Shown: positions 24,001 through 36,252 of the stretch, in pieces
Numbering within the stretch: position 1 is the first letter of the stretch
Layout: every line of letters begins with the position of its first letter
Source: Udeniomyces pyricola
Taxonomy: Eukaryota; Basidiomycota; Tremellomycetes; Cystofilobasidiales; Mrakiaceae
Assembly (NCBI GenBank): GCA_039545295.1
Contig: BCIK01000002.1
Span: 692,841-756,840, forward strand
Reading direction: 5' to 3'
DNA length: 64,000 nt
The notes under the pieces: model-generated
Seen by the model: only the letters and a program-made list of their open reading frames with translations
Told to the model about the DNA's origin: nothing
Databases searched by the model: none
Program-made: the position numbers and the translations under genes

Positions 24001-24511
24001 CGGCCTCCGTCAACTCAACACAGCTTCCCCGCTTTCGACACGCCCCTCGCCTATGCACTCAGATTCTCAGGCCGAGCGGCTTCTGCCGCTTTCACCTTCC
24101 TCGGGTGTCTCCCCTTACGACACCTACACTACCAACTCCTACACCGACTCGCCCAGCTCTCAGGTTCATCCGCTTCATCGCCTTCAGACCTCACGATCGT
24201 CCTCTGGAGGAGGATCTCCAGGTGGTCATAATTACTACCCGCCACCTTCACCCTCAACCAACTCCAATTCCCACTCCTCGGTGCCTAGCATGATCCGCAA
24301 CACAAAAGCGATGTTAGCCTTGTCCAATCCCGACCGTGATCTTTTGGAGGACACTGGGGATGGGCCTAGCTATGTGAGGCACGCAGATGCAGGGCCGCTG
24401 GAGGATGATGGACCGAGAGTTGCTAGGACAGGCGAGACGGTTGAATTACCACCAATGTACGACGATCTTCAGCCATCGTCGACCCGAATGCCGACCGATC
24501 AAAGACTATAG
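21080..24511 (+). CDS. Type I membrane protein with Ser-rich cytoplasmic tail and PPxY motif
   Basis: About twelve exons. Exons 1 (21080-21228) and 2 (21431-21509) join in frame. Exon 1 carries a signal or anchor segment (LLVCLVLAITLLADATQAFT). The joined frame continues FAFNNTRAALCDVVQVTWRG, then GSPPFKLLI. Later exons give FDYPAEISISNDSYNGETGS, DGTTYVAVMSDSEGIA, TGGVSSIMSVPTSESVASC, VIPNGNAFVLPI and DWTVNVAGVGTQYILAMLDS. A Ser/Thr stalk follows, then the membrane span GAIVGISIACIAALAA plus CQGTIFFFCCRQRFRR stop-transfer (about 23490-23600). The last exon (from 23703) encodes a roughly 270-residue Ser/Pro-rich tail with acidic stretch DAGDDDNPFDDDGGYL and near its end ELPPMYDDLQPSS, a canonical PPxY motif. 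The C..VxxTWxGGxPPF pattern recurs in uncharacterised fungal cell-surface proteins, from memory. Function unknown; surface sensor or scaffold is inference. Confidence 0.8.
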
Positions 24512-25820
24512 TTGGACCGTGTTTCCTGTGCTTCAATCACGTCCTTTCCGTATACACTCTTTCAAGAACCCCGCAAGTCTTAAGCATGGTTCCCTTTCTC
24601 CTCGCTAGTTGTTCGCGCGCCACGCAATTCCTCCAATATCACAACTACAATTGCAACGACATACGTACTACTTACGACTTACATTCTCACGCTCTCTTTG
24701 CACGTGTCTGTTTCTGCTACTCGCCCACCCCCATACCTTCGCTTTGCACTCTGTCTGTTGTCTGCTCTTCATGGACAAATTCCCAGAACAACCAGCCCTT
24801 CCTCCTCTCTTCCCCCTTTCAATTATCAACCATAGCCACACATTTTGTCTTTTTTTTTTTTCTTCCCAAAAGTTCTTGTTGATCCCTCCCCATCATTCCA
24901 TGTTTGTCGCACTCTAGTTTTATATTCTTCAAGTCTCGTCAAGACCACACACCCTTTCCCCACCCCTTTTACCACAGCAACATGTCGAGCTACGACCTTC
25001 CTATTAGACTTTTTTCTCGCTCAGCTTGCCTTCTACCCTTATATCCCTTTCTTGGCTTTTCCCCTTTCATCCTTTACCTGCATGAGTCAGCTTGTTTAGC
25101 CCTCTTCTTTCATCGTCTTTCTTTTGCTTAAAGAAAACAATCCATCACGATATTTTCATTCTTCTTTTTTTCTTCTTCTTTTTTTTTTTTTTTTGTTCCT
25201 TCATTCTTCGCTTTCGTGATATTCCCTCTTTACACCTCTTTCCCTTTCCCTCCCACTTTCCCCTTTCCATTTCTTTGTTCTGTGTACACTTTGATGTATC
25301 TCTGGGTTTACCTTCTGCTATGACGTTTTCGCGCGCTCGTGGCCATCAAGCTTCATGAGATCGATCACCGGCCTGTACTCGTTATGTTGGCAGTTTCCGA
25401 TCGTACAAGTGTGCATGTAAAGTACATGCAGGTGGTCGTCACGGAGAATCGTATACTACTATAAAAGACGGATCGAAACGATCAAGACAAAAAAAAAAGA
25501 TTAAAAAAAAGATAGGAGAACTAGATGTACAACGTCGAACCGATAGCAATGAGCATAAGAGATGGAAACTAAGGTGACAAAGCAAAACGTCAAAATATCA
25601 ATCCAGAAGAAGAAGAAAAAGAAAAAAGAAAAAAAAAACGAAAAAATAAGATATTGAGCTAACAACGAAGGAACTCCAAATAGCTCCGGCTCCATTATCT
25701 GAACTATCTTTTACACATGAAGCCCTCATATGAATGGATATGAACCGTACAAACATCATCGCGCCTCTCTTTCTCCCACGTTCAAGATCTACTCATGAAC
25801 ACCCAAGCCCACCCCGTTCA
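24512..25820. other. Convergent intergenic region, T-rich then A-rich
   Basis: Between the 3' ends of the membrane-protein gene and the carboxylate transporter. 24590-25290 is strongly pyrimidine-rich on the plus strand with T runs (24850-24862, 25178-25195). 25485-25650 is A-rich. Long frames here are composition artefacts. Consistent with two 3' UTRs; no gene seen. Confidence 0.45.
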
Positions 25821-28141
25821 CTAGACCGTCCGTTCGGCATGCTCGATCTCCATCTTGTCGCCCTTGTCGCCATGGCCGTACATGGAGTCCAGATCGACGT
25901 CGTTCCGCGCACTGTCGAGTCGAAGCTCGCCCTGACCTGCACCTTCTTCAAACGCAACTTTCGCGTTCTCAAAGTGACTGCCGTGGTTCTCACCCCCGAT
26001 GAGGACCTACACAAGCAAGAACACGCAGGGGGGAGAGGGGGGGAAGCAGTCAAGAAAAAGAAATCCGATCAGATCGAGCAAACAAGGAAAAGAATGTTTT
26101 TTTTTTTGGGGGGGGGGGGGGGGGAGGGGGTTCAAGTGGGAGAAATGGGATAAGATGATGGGAACCGTCGGATTTACAAAGATGATGATCCAGGCACTGA
26201 CGACCCCGATGAGGATGCCTTGAATCTTGGCCTAAGCGAGAAGAAGAAGAAAAAAAAAAGAAGAAGAAAAAAGAAGCAGAAGAGATGAGGAGAACCCCAC
26301 GGTTTGGATGTCTTGTCAGCTTCGTTTTTCCGTTGATCACAACGATGTACAGCTCCGAGACGTGACTCACGTAATCCGCGACGGTCTTGCCCTTAAGCGT
26401 CGTGGTAAGGTGCTTGCCGGCGGTAGCTTCGATTTGGGGAACAGACGAGGCGATCATGTTGCCGAGTTGATAAGCGACACCTGGGAAGGTCGATCGGAAG
26501 GCGGGTGGCGAGAGCTCGTTGAGCCTGTGAGTAATATACAAGAGAGAAAAAAAAAAGAAAAAAGAGAAAAAAGAGAAAAAAGGACACGGTTGAAGATGAT
26601 AGTTTACAGGAACGAAGTCAGTGATGATAAGCCAATCAGGAGATCAGATGAAATGACGTCTTCGAGATTGAGGTACTGACAGGATGGGAATAACACCCCA
26701 AGCTCCCCTGATGAAGACAAGGTCAGAAGCAATGGGACAAACCCATGGCGGGAGCAAATGGGTCAGAAACGCAACGTGAATTGGAACGGACGGCCAATAC
26801 CTGAGGCAACTCACTGAACACCGAACTGAACGAAGAAAGCACCACATGCGAGCGGAGCAAACGTGGCCCTGTGAACCAAACGAACAGGGGTATAATCATG
26901 GAATGTATCGATGAGACAGCGAGTCAGCGAAAGACAGTCTCGACATCTGATCCTGGCTCTTGAGCCCACTCTATAAAGCATCCAGTCACTCACGGAAGGA
27001 TCCACAACGGAATAAAGACGAGGACGATAGCGACAAACAAGCAGATGGTCAATCGTCTACCTAGGTACTCGCTGGTGTATCCAGCACAGAGACCTCCGGT
27101 GATTGCTCCGAGGTTGCCTGGATGGGATTACATCAGCCAGAATCACATCACAAACTAGGTTCAGACACTGGAGAATCTCTGCGTAGATGAATAGCGTGTT
27201 CTAAAACAGGAGATCTCTGGGTTACCTATGATAGTCGCGATAGTGGCCTTGTGAGGAGTGAGACCTTTGGATGTCTTGAGGTACGTCGGGTATAGATCCT
27301 GTATGTACGTGAGCAAGAAGTGGGTGCGTTGATTTGCCCAAGAATCAGACATTGATTTCCTTCCAAGAGCACAATCACGAAGCGCAAGAATGGGAACTAA
27401 CCTGCGAACCGTGCGAGAAGGCATTGAAGCCCTGCAAAGATCCACACACGAACAAAAAAGGTTATAAACCTCCGGCGAGAAGACGGTTGGAAGACGGTTC
27501 ATTGCCTCGATGTACAATGAGGTAGGATCACTCACGGTCATCAACAAAACGGCATGAACGATCCGCCACTTGTTGGTCATGATCATCTTTCCGAGCTCGC
27601 GCATGAACGCCCTGTTCTTGCTCGTCGGCGGATTCGGGTTGGACTTTTCGGCGACTGAGCAAATAAACCCAATAAGAACAAAGAGGATGAGACGAAGGTG
27701 TATCAGAGTGATGGACAACGTCGATCTGCGAAAGTAGAGTGTGTGTGTGGGGGGGGGGGGGGGGCGATAATGGACTGACTTTTGGCGTCGATGAACATCT
27801 GCGATTCTGGAAGGACAGCTCGGACCAAACCCGCACCCTGTCACAGAGTCGATACACAAGATTAGTCCGAATGACACAAGGAAGCAAAACCGATCAACAA
27901 AGTGCCTTTTCAATTTTTGCGTAGAAAAGGAAGATCCTCCAGACGTGCGCTAAAGGTAAACGGCTGCTCACCACCGATAGACCCGCGCCGATCCAGAACA
28001 ACGTTCGCCAAGTGTGGACGCTAGTTTGGACGATTGTCAGGTCTGCACAGGCAGCAAAGAGGTAGCCACAAGCGTAGCCTTGTTGAAGGAAGGCACTCGC
28101 GAGACCTCGAGCCTGAACGGGAACACTGATAGTCGGTGAGA

Positions 28142-28186
<45 letters not shown>

Positions 28187-29316
28187 AAGTTATCAGTCAA
28201 TGCGGGACAAGCTCCGAAAGACTCCTAATCGATGTTTGTACGTATTGTGCGACATACTTTTCGAGTGACAGCGAAGCGGACTGTCCCCAAATGCCTCCCA
28301 TGGCAATTCTGTGATAAACACGGATCCGTACATAAGAAGCAACGCGTTGAGATCAGAGACCAAGGGCCAGACGACGAGGAAATGAACGAGGCCTACAGAA
28401 GTTTCAAGCTATTGGACCTCGACGATAAGTTGTACTCACCCAAACAGCGATCTGACAGCGAGGAACTGCTGGAACGTCGTGCAGAACGCGGTGGCAAGGG
28501 AAAAGATGGCGACGAGGAACATGTTGATGACGAGAGGCCATTTTCGTCCAAAACGGTCTGTGTAGGAACATCATGCCCAGGCGAGTGGAGAGGAGGATAT
28601 GTCAGTGTCTAGGACCTATGCAGATTAACCCTGAAAGTACTCGCTCCTGATGGAGCAGCCGGCGACGAGAGACGAACCAGCGGCAAGTCCGAAGATGACT
28701 GCTCCAAGCGAACGGAAGAGAAGGGTGAGGGTGATGGATGTTGTAATGGCCGCTACATCCCGATCGAATTGTTTGGCCAGTAGGGGAATCGTGAGGGAGA
28801 CCGAGAAGAAGCTAACGGCGAATTACGTCAAACAGAAACATCAAAGGGGACGTATAAACGAGTCAGCTGATGTAGTTTGCTGGAATCCCAGCTGGTTCGC
28901 TCTCCACCCGCTCACACCCATCTATTCATGCGTCAGAGAAAGGAATTGAGCCTTACTCCCAAGCGTCCATGGTCCATGCGTACCACCCACTATAAAGTAC
29001 AATGAGAGTTTAGTATAATCATCGAGACTAAACACAGATACCCTTTCGCTCGGTGTCTTTTAAGTACGAACGAGAAGAACATGGCCCATGCCAGGGGTGA
29101 GAGGAGACCTGTCGCGGTGGAATGCGAAGTCATTCCAACGTAGTAAAATATGAGCGATCTAACGGGTTCCTAAAATCCTACCCAGGACAGAGGGGAACCG
29201 ATCGGCAGATGGCACTCACGGACGATCTTGATGGGATTGTAGATTGGCTTGTCGGCTGGATCGATGTCATCGTGACGACTTGGGAGGAGGTCTGAAAAGA
29301 AGTCTTTGATAGTCAT
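25821..29316 (-). CDS. JEN1: Jen1-type monocarboxylate/proton symporter (MFS)
   Basis: Plasma-membrane major facilitator that takes up lactate, pyruvate or related short carboxylates with protons. About 13 exons. Start ATG 29316-29314 (MTIKDFFSDLLPSRHDDIDP, then IYNPIKIV) is preferred over an upstream in-frame ATG at 29457, which sits in CA-rich UTR-like sequence. Splicing across the intron at about 27300-27405 joins NAFSHGSQ to DLYPTYLKTSKGLTP, creating the Jen family signature N-x-x-S-H-x-S-Q-D-x-x-x-T. Other pieces: HKATIATIIGN, YTSEYLGRRLTI, FAPLACGAFFVQFGVQGAWG, NELSPPAFRSTFPGVAYQLG, NMIASSVPQIEATAG. The hydrophilic C-tail ends MEIEHAERTV at TAG 25823-25821. Its introns carry long homopolymer runs (G at about 26107-26125 and 27750-27765). 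Substrate choice within the carboxylates is not determinable here. Confidence 0.9.
28145..28178. repeat. (GA)n microsatellite inside a JEN1 intron
   Basis: About 17 AG units followed by a G run, within an intron of the carboxylate transporter gene. Confidence 0.8.
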
Positions 29317-30896
29317 CGGGGGTGCGGATGGGGGTGAGTCGGAAGCAAGAGAGTAGTGTATGTGTTGGTGGGTGGAGGTATGGGGGAGACGAGCGAGTGA
29401 AAGCAAAGGACGGGGACGTCTTACAAGACGAAGAAAATAGCTGCGAAATCGGTCCATCGGTCCGCTTTAAGGGTCTCGTCTCTAGCTAGCTATAAATAAC
29501 TCTCGCCGACCCAACTCTTCTTGACTTGCCTCTCGTCGTCTGTAAAGCGCTTTCTGCCGATCTGCCCGACCATGGAGACCGTGCAGACATTGATAGTGGT
29601 CCCAGTTCCGCCTGACGTTCCGATCATTCCCGACCACAAGTAGAAAAGTGGCATCATGGGGATGATGGTTCTGTGGAACTCGCCGACTTGGATAATCGAT
29701 CAGATCATCTTTAGGTCGTTATGTATGACCACAACGTACACGGGCCCCCGTTATGAACGTAGGATATATATAAACAGCTGATGTGATGGTTTTTCCATAA
29801 TCTAGATTAGATTGATCAGCCTTGCTATCACTGCTCAAGTCGATAGGCATTATCGGGATTCATGATGCGCCATGGAGTGAGGTATTTGATGACAAGACTT
29901 CACCGAGACGACGCCGCATATGTATGATATACTGTGACTATTCCATCACCTATGCATGATGATCAAACAAATCATACATATATGCACTCGATCGTGCGCT
30001 ATGTGCACCAGACGATACGTTGTACATGTACCGAAGAGTCGTACACGGATCAGTACATTCTCCGTCATATGTGATCTAACAGCCGCGCGCGAGGAGATTA
30101 TAGTCGAATATGCAGAGAGATCGATACCAATTGAGAGCTAGAGAGCACTGATGGAGTCGAATGAACGTCAAGGGAAGGAAAGCCCAATATAATACTATTA
30201 CTTAAGTCGAGTTACCGCAAATATATATGAAGGATGAACAACTAGAGAGAGAGTTATAGATATGTCAAGAACCACTAAGAAATCATCACAAAGAGAGAGT
30301 GTGAGAGTCGAGAGGGGAAAAGAAAGGATATGACATGAAGTGCTGTGGATGATGAATCTTATTAAGGAACGTGAATGCAATGGAACGAAGCCGAATCAGG
30401 GAACAGACGGCGCGGGGTGGAGACGAAGAAAACCAGAGGAGAAAAAGATAAAAAATAAAAAACAATAAAAAAAGATATTTATATATAAAAAGAAGCAGAA
30501 AAGGGGGGTGGTGCGAATGATATTGGATTTAGGGATCGGTAGATTGAATAACCTGCGTATCTGGGGTGAAAGATGGTGGGATATATGCTAAACAAGAAAA
30601 GACCGAGATATATAAGGGAAGGTGAATGAACGAGGAAGGAAGAGACAACTAAAACGTGCTGAGCCGTCAAGGAACTACGACATGAATGACATAGCTAGGA
30701 TGAACCGTGAGTCCGAGAACGAGAGTGGGAAAGACAATTAGAAGAGAGGAACTCGGCTATATGCCAAGGAAATTTGGAATCGATAAGGACTGTAGGGGGA
30801 TCAACGATAGGATCAAGAGAAAGCAAGAAAAAGAAGCCGGACTATCCAAGAGTGTCCTTTTCCGTCCCAATCGTCAAGCCTAGTATGCACCGATGC
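29317..30896. promoter_or_regulatory. Long intergenic region upstream of JEN1
   Basis: About 1.6 kb. The first 150 bases look like JEN1 5' UTR. The palindrome TAATCTAGATTA sits at 29798-29809. 29940-30060 is rich in catatatg/gtacatgtac words; 30420-30490 is A/T-rich. The right end is the 3' flank of the MedA-type gene. No coding exon seen. A long upstream region fits a strongly regulated transporter gene (inference). Confidence 0.4.
29798..29809. promoter_or_regulatory. Second copy of the 12-base palindrome, upstream of JEN1
   Basis: TAATCTAGATTA, identical to 18782-18793, about 480 bases upstream of the JEN1 start. Shared by the upstream regions of two membrane transporters; regulatory role is inference. 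Confidence 0.3.
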
Positions 30897-33800
30897 TCAA
30901 AGCAAACCGAACATGGCTTTGGCCGAGTCTTTCTGGTCGGTTCGGTTCTCGCCTTCCCTCGGCGTCAGTGAGATCTCGTCCAAACTCGAGCTCGCCGACA
31001 TGGGCTCTCCACTCGGATCCAAGCCCGCCCCACCTGAACCGATTATGTAATGGTTTTCATGTTCAAGCTGATCCCGACTGCTGCTGTTGCTTGAGTCTCC
31101 GCCAAGGCCAGTGGTGAAATACTCGCTGAAACTGAGGTCGACGGCAGAGTACGGTTCACTGCCATCTTCCTCGTTGAGGCCGTCTATGTGATCCAGTGAA
31201 CTAGTCAGAAGAGGAGACGCTGACGGTGCAGGGCGGTGTTGCTGGTACGATGGTTGTTCGAACGTCAGCTGTGGGTGCGATTGTTGTCGGTAGTGGGGCA
31301 TCTCGGCTGGGACGGCGTGTTGGGCAGCCGACCAATGTGGTGGACCGTTATATTGGGCGAGAGGCTGGGATACGTGACGGTGGTGTGCTTGACCATGAGT
31401 GAGATGAAGCTGCTGTTGCTGAGGTTGATAGGTGTACTCTTCTTTGACCGGTTGCTGATCTGGCTCGAGGTTGGGTGCAAACGACTGAGGTGCCAACGGG
31501 TCGAAAGATGGTTCCTGGAGCTCATGCTGTTGCTGCTGCTGCTGCTGCTGTCGGTAGGGGTTACCTTGATTATGCACCGGGAGCTGATGACTGCTTGCCC
31601 GATGGCGCAGGGTCGGTGGTGGAGGTTGCAAGGGGGGTTGTGATGCACGCGTAGGTACGGTCGAACTCGGCTGCGAGTCCCGTTTCGTCGGAGGTCGCGG
31701 GTTATATAGTGTGGGCTCAAGAAGAGATGTTGAAGGAGCTTCAACCGCATTCGCCGATACAACAAACTCGCGATTGAGTTGGGATAGCTTTGACGGTTCT
31801 CGGACCGGAACTGGAACAGTATCGCTGGGTACAGTGGAAGGATAGTACTAAAGTGGCAAGGTGAACGTGGTGTAAGCCAAGATGAGTTTTTGAATGACCG
31901 TGGCGAGTTACATGAAGACAAGAAAAGAAAGGACAAAGAGAAACAAACACAGTTCAAGACTGGAAAGCGAAGCAATCCACGCAACTCACATATTTGGCAA
32001 TGCTCTTGAGCATAGCCAGTTCAAGGTCCTTCCAGCGAAATACCTTGACATCTTTTTCAATGTTCCGTGGCTTAGGCTTAGGGAAGCTCATGAGCAATTT
32101 GAAGAACGATTCGGTTTCTGGCTTCGTTTTCGCAATGGTGTCTGGCTTTGACTGCTCGAGGTTGCGTCGAATCCGATTCTTTTCCTCAATCGTAAAACGC
32201 GTGCCGAGGAGCGCCTCGAGAAGAAAGATAGTATCGACCGAGGTAACCTGGAAAAGGAATTCAAGGTGTGAGAGAAAGCACATCGAGGCGAGGGATCGGG
32301 CAGGAATGCGAACAGACCGCAGGCGCGTGAGCAAAGTACGGACGGGACGGGATCGAAACCCTGAGTCACCCACCACCTCACGCAAGAAAACTACTTACGT
32401 AACATTCATTTGTCTCTTCTCTAAAGATACAGCTGATGACGATACTTCCATCGACGTAATGCTCCGGTTGGATGGCCATGAAGCTGCACTCGATCTTGGC
32501 CCCATCCTGCCGTCGCCAAAACTGAACAAGCCGACGGCGCGACTCCCATTCGACGTGCGACCATCCAACGGCCATCGTCATCAGATCACCTGAAATGGCA
32601 AGTGAGAGACGGGTGCCGCCTCCAATCTTGTTGAGCAGCCCGTGCGAGGGGGAGCCGGCAAAGGCATCAGTTGGCGCCACGTCAGCGTTAGCGACGGAGC
32701 CCCCACTCGGAGCCAATGTGGTCGCCTGGCCCTCCAAGGATGGAATCGAGTTGGAGTCCGACGCGTTGCTGTGACTGGCGCTTTTCAGGCTTGTTCGAGA
32801 CGATTTGGTCTTGAGCGGGCGGATTGGACGGGTACCGTTGGGTGGGGCAGAGATGGAATTGAGAGAAGTGGTCGCAACAGAGCCGTACGGATCGGGTTGG
32901 TAGCCTCCATGAATTGCCGAGTCAGGCATCGTCTGAAGCGTGGGTGAAACGACGTAAGGGTTGGAGGAGTTGACAATGACGGTTTGATCGTAGTGGACCA
33001 CGTCAGTCGATTGCAGAGGCGTATCGTCAGTTGGGTAGGTGTAATCGACGCCATCGACGGGAGTTGGTGGATCGGGCGAGCAAGAATCTGAACGTTCCAT
33101 ATATCAGAATCGATACGGTGTGACAAGGAGCCAAGAGACAGACAGCACGAAAGAAAGCAGACATCGTCAGTTTCATGACTTCAGACCGGAACAAAACCCT
33201 ATCGCGTCGAGCTGGACGAACAGCGAGTACCTCCGGTGCCCGGTCGGTTTTCGCTAACGTCGACTTTGAAGAAGGTTGCTTCTTGGTATCCGCCCGTGAT
33301 GTTCCGTAGTTCGCCGATCGAAAGGCTTGAGGTCTTGCGGCGAAGCTGGGGCGAACTCCCAGGCGACGCATGCCGCTTGGAGTTGGAGCCTGGTCATCAA
33401 AGAGAAGTTATCTTGAGTAATTTGTAGGACAACATCGTGTGCACGGATCCTAATCCGGCCGCAGCCTGAAGGCGAAAGGGACTGATTCTCACCTTCATCG
33501 CCAGCCCAACCACCGACTGCCAGATCCCCGTGTCCCTCGTACATACCCATCTTTAACTCATTCCCGTGTCCAACACCGGGATAGATGACATCGCCGAACC
33601 AGACCCTCTCAATGACAGATTCGAGTGCTAAGCCCGGGATCTGACCTCCCAGAATCTCGCAAAAGACGCCGACTTTGCCATCGATGCCGTTGAGAAGCTC
33701 GTTTTGATCGGCTACGCCTCCTTTGCTGAGGATCTCGTCCCAGCTTGGGATCCGACACGAGAGGACGAGTTGCTGACCTGGCGCGGCCGGGTGAAGGGAA

Positions 33801-34279
33801 GAGCCGGCTGTCGCTCGGGTGACAGTGGTTGCCAAGGGCAGATGCGCAAAGCAGATTCGGATCGTCTTGGGCTGGAGAGACTGATCAACGGACGGGTCCT
33901 TGGAAGCGGCAGGAATGGAAAGTGCACAATTGGCTTTAAACAGCATTATTGGGGGAGCAAGGGAGGTTGGGAAGGTGGATGGGGTGTAGGAGTGTACCCT
34001 CACAAAACGAGATTGATGAGGGTACGATGCTGTGGGTCCAGAGGCCGGGGGTTCCATGGACGTAGAAGACGAGGACGCCCGCATGTGCTGAGGGCGAGCG
34101 GCGGCGAGAGAATTAGACGAGGTAGTTGAGGCAATGGTGCTGGGAGTAGTGTGGTACCACGAGGTAGAGGAAGACGAGGAGGCGGCAGAAGATGAATGTG
34201 AGCGATCGTGTGGTGGACGCTGATGGCGAGATGACGTTAGGGAATGGTGGTGTGCTGGATGAATCTGCGTCTGATGCAT
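30897..34279 (-). CDS. medA: MedA (medusa)-type developmental regulator
   Basis: Nuclear regulator of the medusa family (Aspergillus MedA, Ustilago Med1), which controls sporulation, mating and adhesion genes. Start ATG 34279-34277 (MHQTQIHPAHHHSLTSSRHQ). An in-frame start at 34462 is rejected because the intervening sequence is a pyrimidine-rich tract ending in cccttcag. The N-terminal part includes LVLSCRIPSWDEILSKGG and VWFGDVIYPGVGHGNELKMG. The diagnostic block comes from exons about 32400-32640 and 31990-32250: HVEWESRRRLVQFWRRQDGA, SIVISCIFREETNECYV, TSVDTIFLLEALLGTRFTIE, EKNRIRRNLEQSKPDT, SFPKPKPRNIEKDVKVFRWK. The C-terminal third is Gln-rich with a pure Q8 run coded by CAG repeats (31530-31555), ending FGLL at TGA 30899-30897. 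Conserved core is complete. Confidence 0.88.
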
Positions 34280-34680
34280 CGGGAAGGAACTGAAGGGGGG
34301 GGGTTTGAGAGTACGAAGGAACAACGAGACGGAGAAGGAGAAGATCAGAAGGGGCGGCGGGCAAAGGGGGGAGGGAAGGAGAAGGAGGCGTCGGTCAGCC
34401 TTTCTCCGTGATCGGGGACGCGCGTGAGATTGAGCGTGAAGGACATTGTCGACCGCAGACATTTAGCGCAGGGCCAAGTCGAGGTGGCGGGTCAAGAATG
34501 ATAGGATATCAACTGATGAGCATGCTCGGCGATCGATGAGATAGTAAAACCAGTGACCCATTCAGCATGCCCTCTTTCCACCCGTCCGATGGACAATGGA
34601 CGACGGAGGGAAACGCGTAATTGGCGGCGACCATTTGGTCATTGAACGAAGTCAACGTCTCCCGCGGTTGGCCGGCCGTC

Positions 34681-34983
34681 CTAGGCGTCGCAGCACCTTT
34701 CGATCTCGACAGCCGGCGACTTGGCTCCTAGCTCAGCCTGAGCGAACGGGTGCATCATACCGATATTATCAATGATTCCTCGTCTGGTATGTGTTGCGCG
34801 AGGATTGAATGGAGAGATCGAATAAAAATCCGTCGCAAATGTGGAAGGACGTGGAGAGCAAGAGAGCAAAGGCCAAGAGACAGGAAGATACGCGTCTGGC
34901 GAGCTGGAGCCGTGGAGCTCGGGCCAAAACAGTAGTAACCAGGTCCGAACGGGTCTTGTATGGAAGCAGGCTTTGGGAGGCAT
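34681..34983 (-). CDS. Possible small protein, 100 residues, unsupported
   Basis: Open frame from ATG 34983-34981 (MPPKACFHTRPVRTW) to TAG near 34681, ending IDNIGMMHPFAQAELGAK then SPAVEIERCCDA. Both ends look more protein-like than the Ser/Pro-rich middle, so an intron in the middle is possible, but I could not find one with matching phase. The C-terminal CCDA is not a good CAAX box (Asp at an aliphatic position). No family recognised. Confidence 0.2.
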   Translation of the reverse strand: MPPKACFHTRPVRTWLLLFWPELHGSSSPDAYLPVSWPLLSCSPRPSTFATDFYSISPFNPRATHTRRGIIDNIGMMHPFAQAELGAKSPAVEIERCCDA

Positions 34984-35194
34984 GACAGATGGGGTTGCGG
35001 TAGGAGGCTGGTATCGTACTGACAAGAAAAGGATCAATGAGCCACGAGAAGGAGGACTAGGCGGAGGCGGAGGATGGAACGGATGGGAGACGGTCAGGCG
35101 GGACTGAGGCGAGTGTTTGTTGAACGAGGGACGCCAGTGGAACGAGTGTCGGATGGGAGAGCGCAGTTGAGAGAGGGTGGTAGGGACTGTATGG

Positions 35195-35250
35195 TTGTGT
35201 GTGTGTGTGTGTGTGAATGTGTGGGTGAATGTGTGTGCGTGTGTGCGTGG
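35195..35250. repeat. (GT)n-rich low-complexity repeat
   Basis: About ten perfect GT units, then imperfect gtgaatgtgtg/gtgtgcgtg words. It creates spurious V/C-rich and H/T-rich open frames on the two strands. Confidence 0.75.
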
Positions 35251-36252
35251 GTGTGGATGGATGGGTATGGGGAAACAACGAAGGGGGAATCGAAGGGCAA
35301 AGGCCGGACGGACTGGAAGGAGGAAGGAAGAAGGGAAGGAGGGATGGGCACAGACTAGGCGTGAGCAAGTAGAGTAGCCCGTGCTCCAATGCAACTATTG
35401 ACTTTGCGGATGCTCAACTAAATTAGTTGGCTTGCTTTCGATCTGCTTCTCCTTCTGCACGTCCAAGAAAGGAACGACCGATCATCATCCCATTATCCGA
35501 TCGCCCACTACTTCCACCGTCAACGTCAACGGCACAGTTATTCATATATCATATCAGTCCACCACTGTCGGCTGCTGCAGATCATGCCTCCGCCCCTCTG
35601 ATATATTCATGTGTTTATGTTCGTATTCATATTCGTATATATGCTGGTGATGATCAACACATACATGTCGCTTGGGAAATTCATCATATACATATATCAT
35701 GTCCAGGTCGTTTACATCTCTAAGCGCGCGGCTCTCTATTTCATGGGTTTTATATATATATATATAAGTATATTTATTTTTTTGCGACCGAGTACATGAA
35801 GCAACAAGATGAAGCATGCAATATTGGACGAAAGGACCTGCAGACGATAGATGGGATGAGTGAGTTGGATGAGTGTCGATATATGATGTATGATGCATCA
35901 TGCAGTACGGATACATTCGGAATATATATATATGGGTCTGATGGATGATACACACACATCCCACTCAAAGTGATGGTTAGGACGGAGCGCGATCAAGTCG
36001 ATTCGAGTCTCCAGTCTTCGAAGCCGAGACTGTGAGTGGACCAGTTTTTGCTGGAGGATTCCCTTGGGTTGCCCTTTGCCCTTCGACCGTCGACAAGGTT
36101 GGTTTTACAGCCCCTCCCTTGCTTTCGCTGCATATAGTCCTCCAGTCCCCTCCCTTGCCTGCCTCTCAGCCAGCTTACTCTTTCCTACCTCACCCTTGAA
36201 CAGCACCCGCCTTCCCCGTCCCTACCCAATTCTCTTCAAGTAGTCTATCAAC

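Larger units (their letters stand above)
34280..36252. other. Intergenic between MedA-type gene and RPS13
   Basis: About 2 kb holding divergent upstream regions. 34280-34460 is pyrimidine-rich on the minus strand (likely MedA 5' leader or intron). 35195-35250 is a GT-rich repeat. 35600-35960 is AT-rich with tatata runs. 36080-36250 is the C/T-rich RPS13 promoter and leader. One possible small frame is listed separately at 34681-34983. Confidence 0.4.

Noticed and set aside
24586..25358. Hydrophobic Phe/Leu-rich plus-strand frames that look like membrane proteins
   Set aside because: They translate T-rich 3' flanking DNA; runs of FFFFF come from poly-T, and no signal peptide or loop structure is present.
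34681..34983. Lipopeptide pheromone precursor because the frame ends in CCDA
   Set aside because: Position 3 of the box is Asp, not aliphatic, and the body lacks the usual pheromone-precursor layout.
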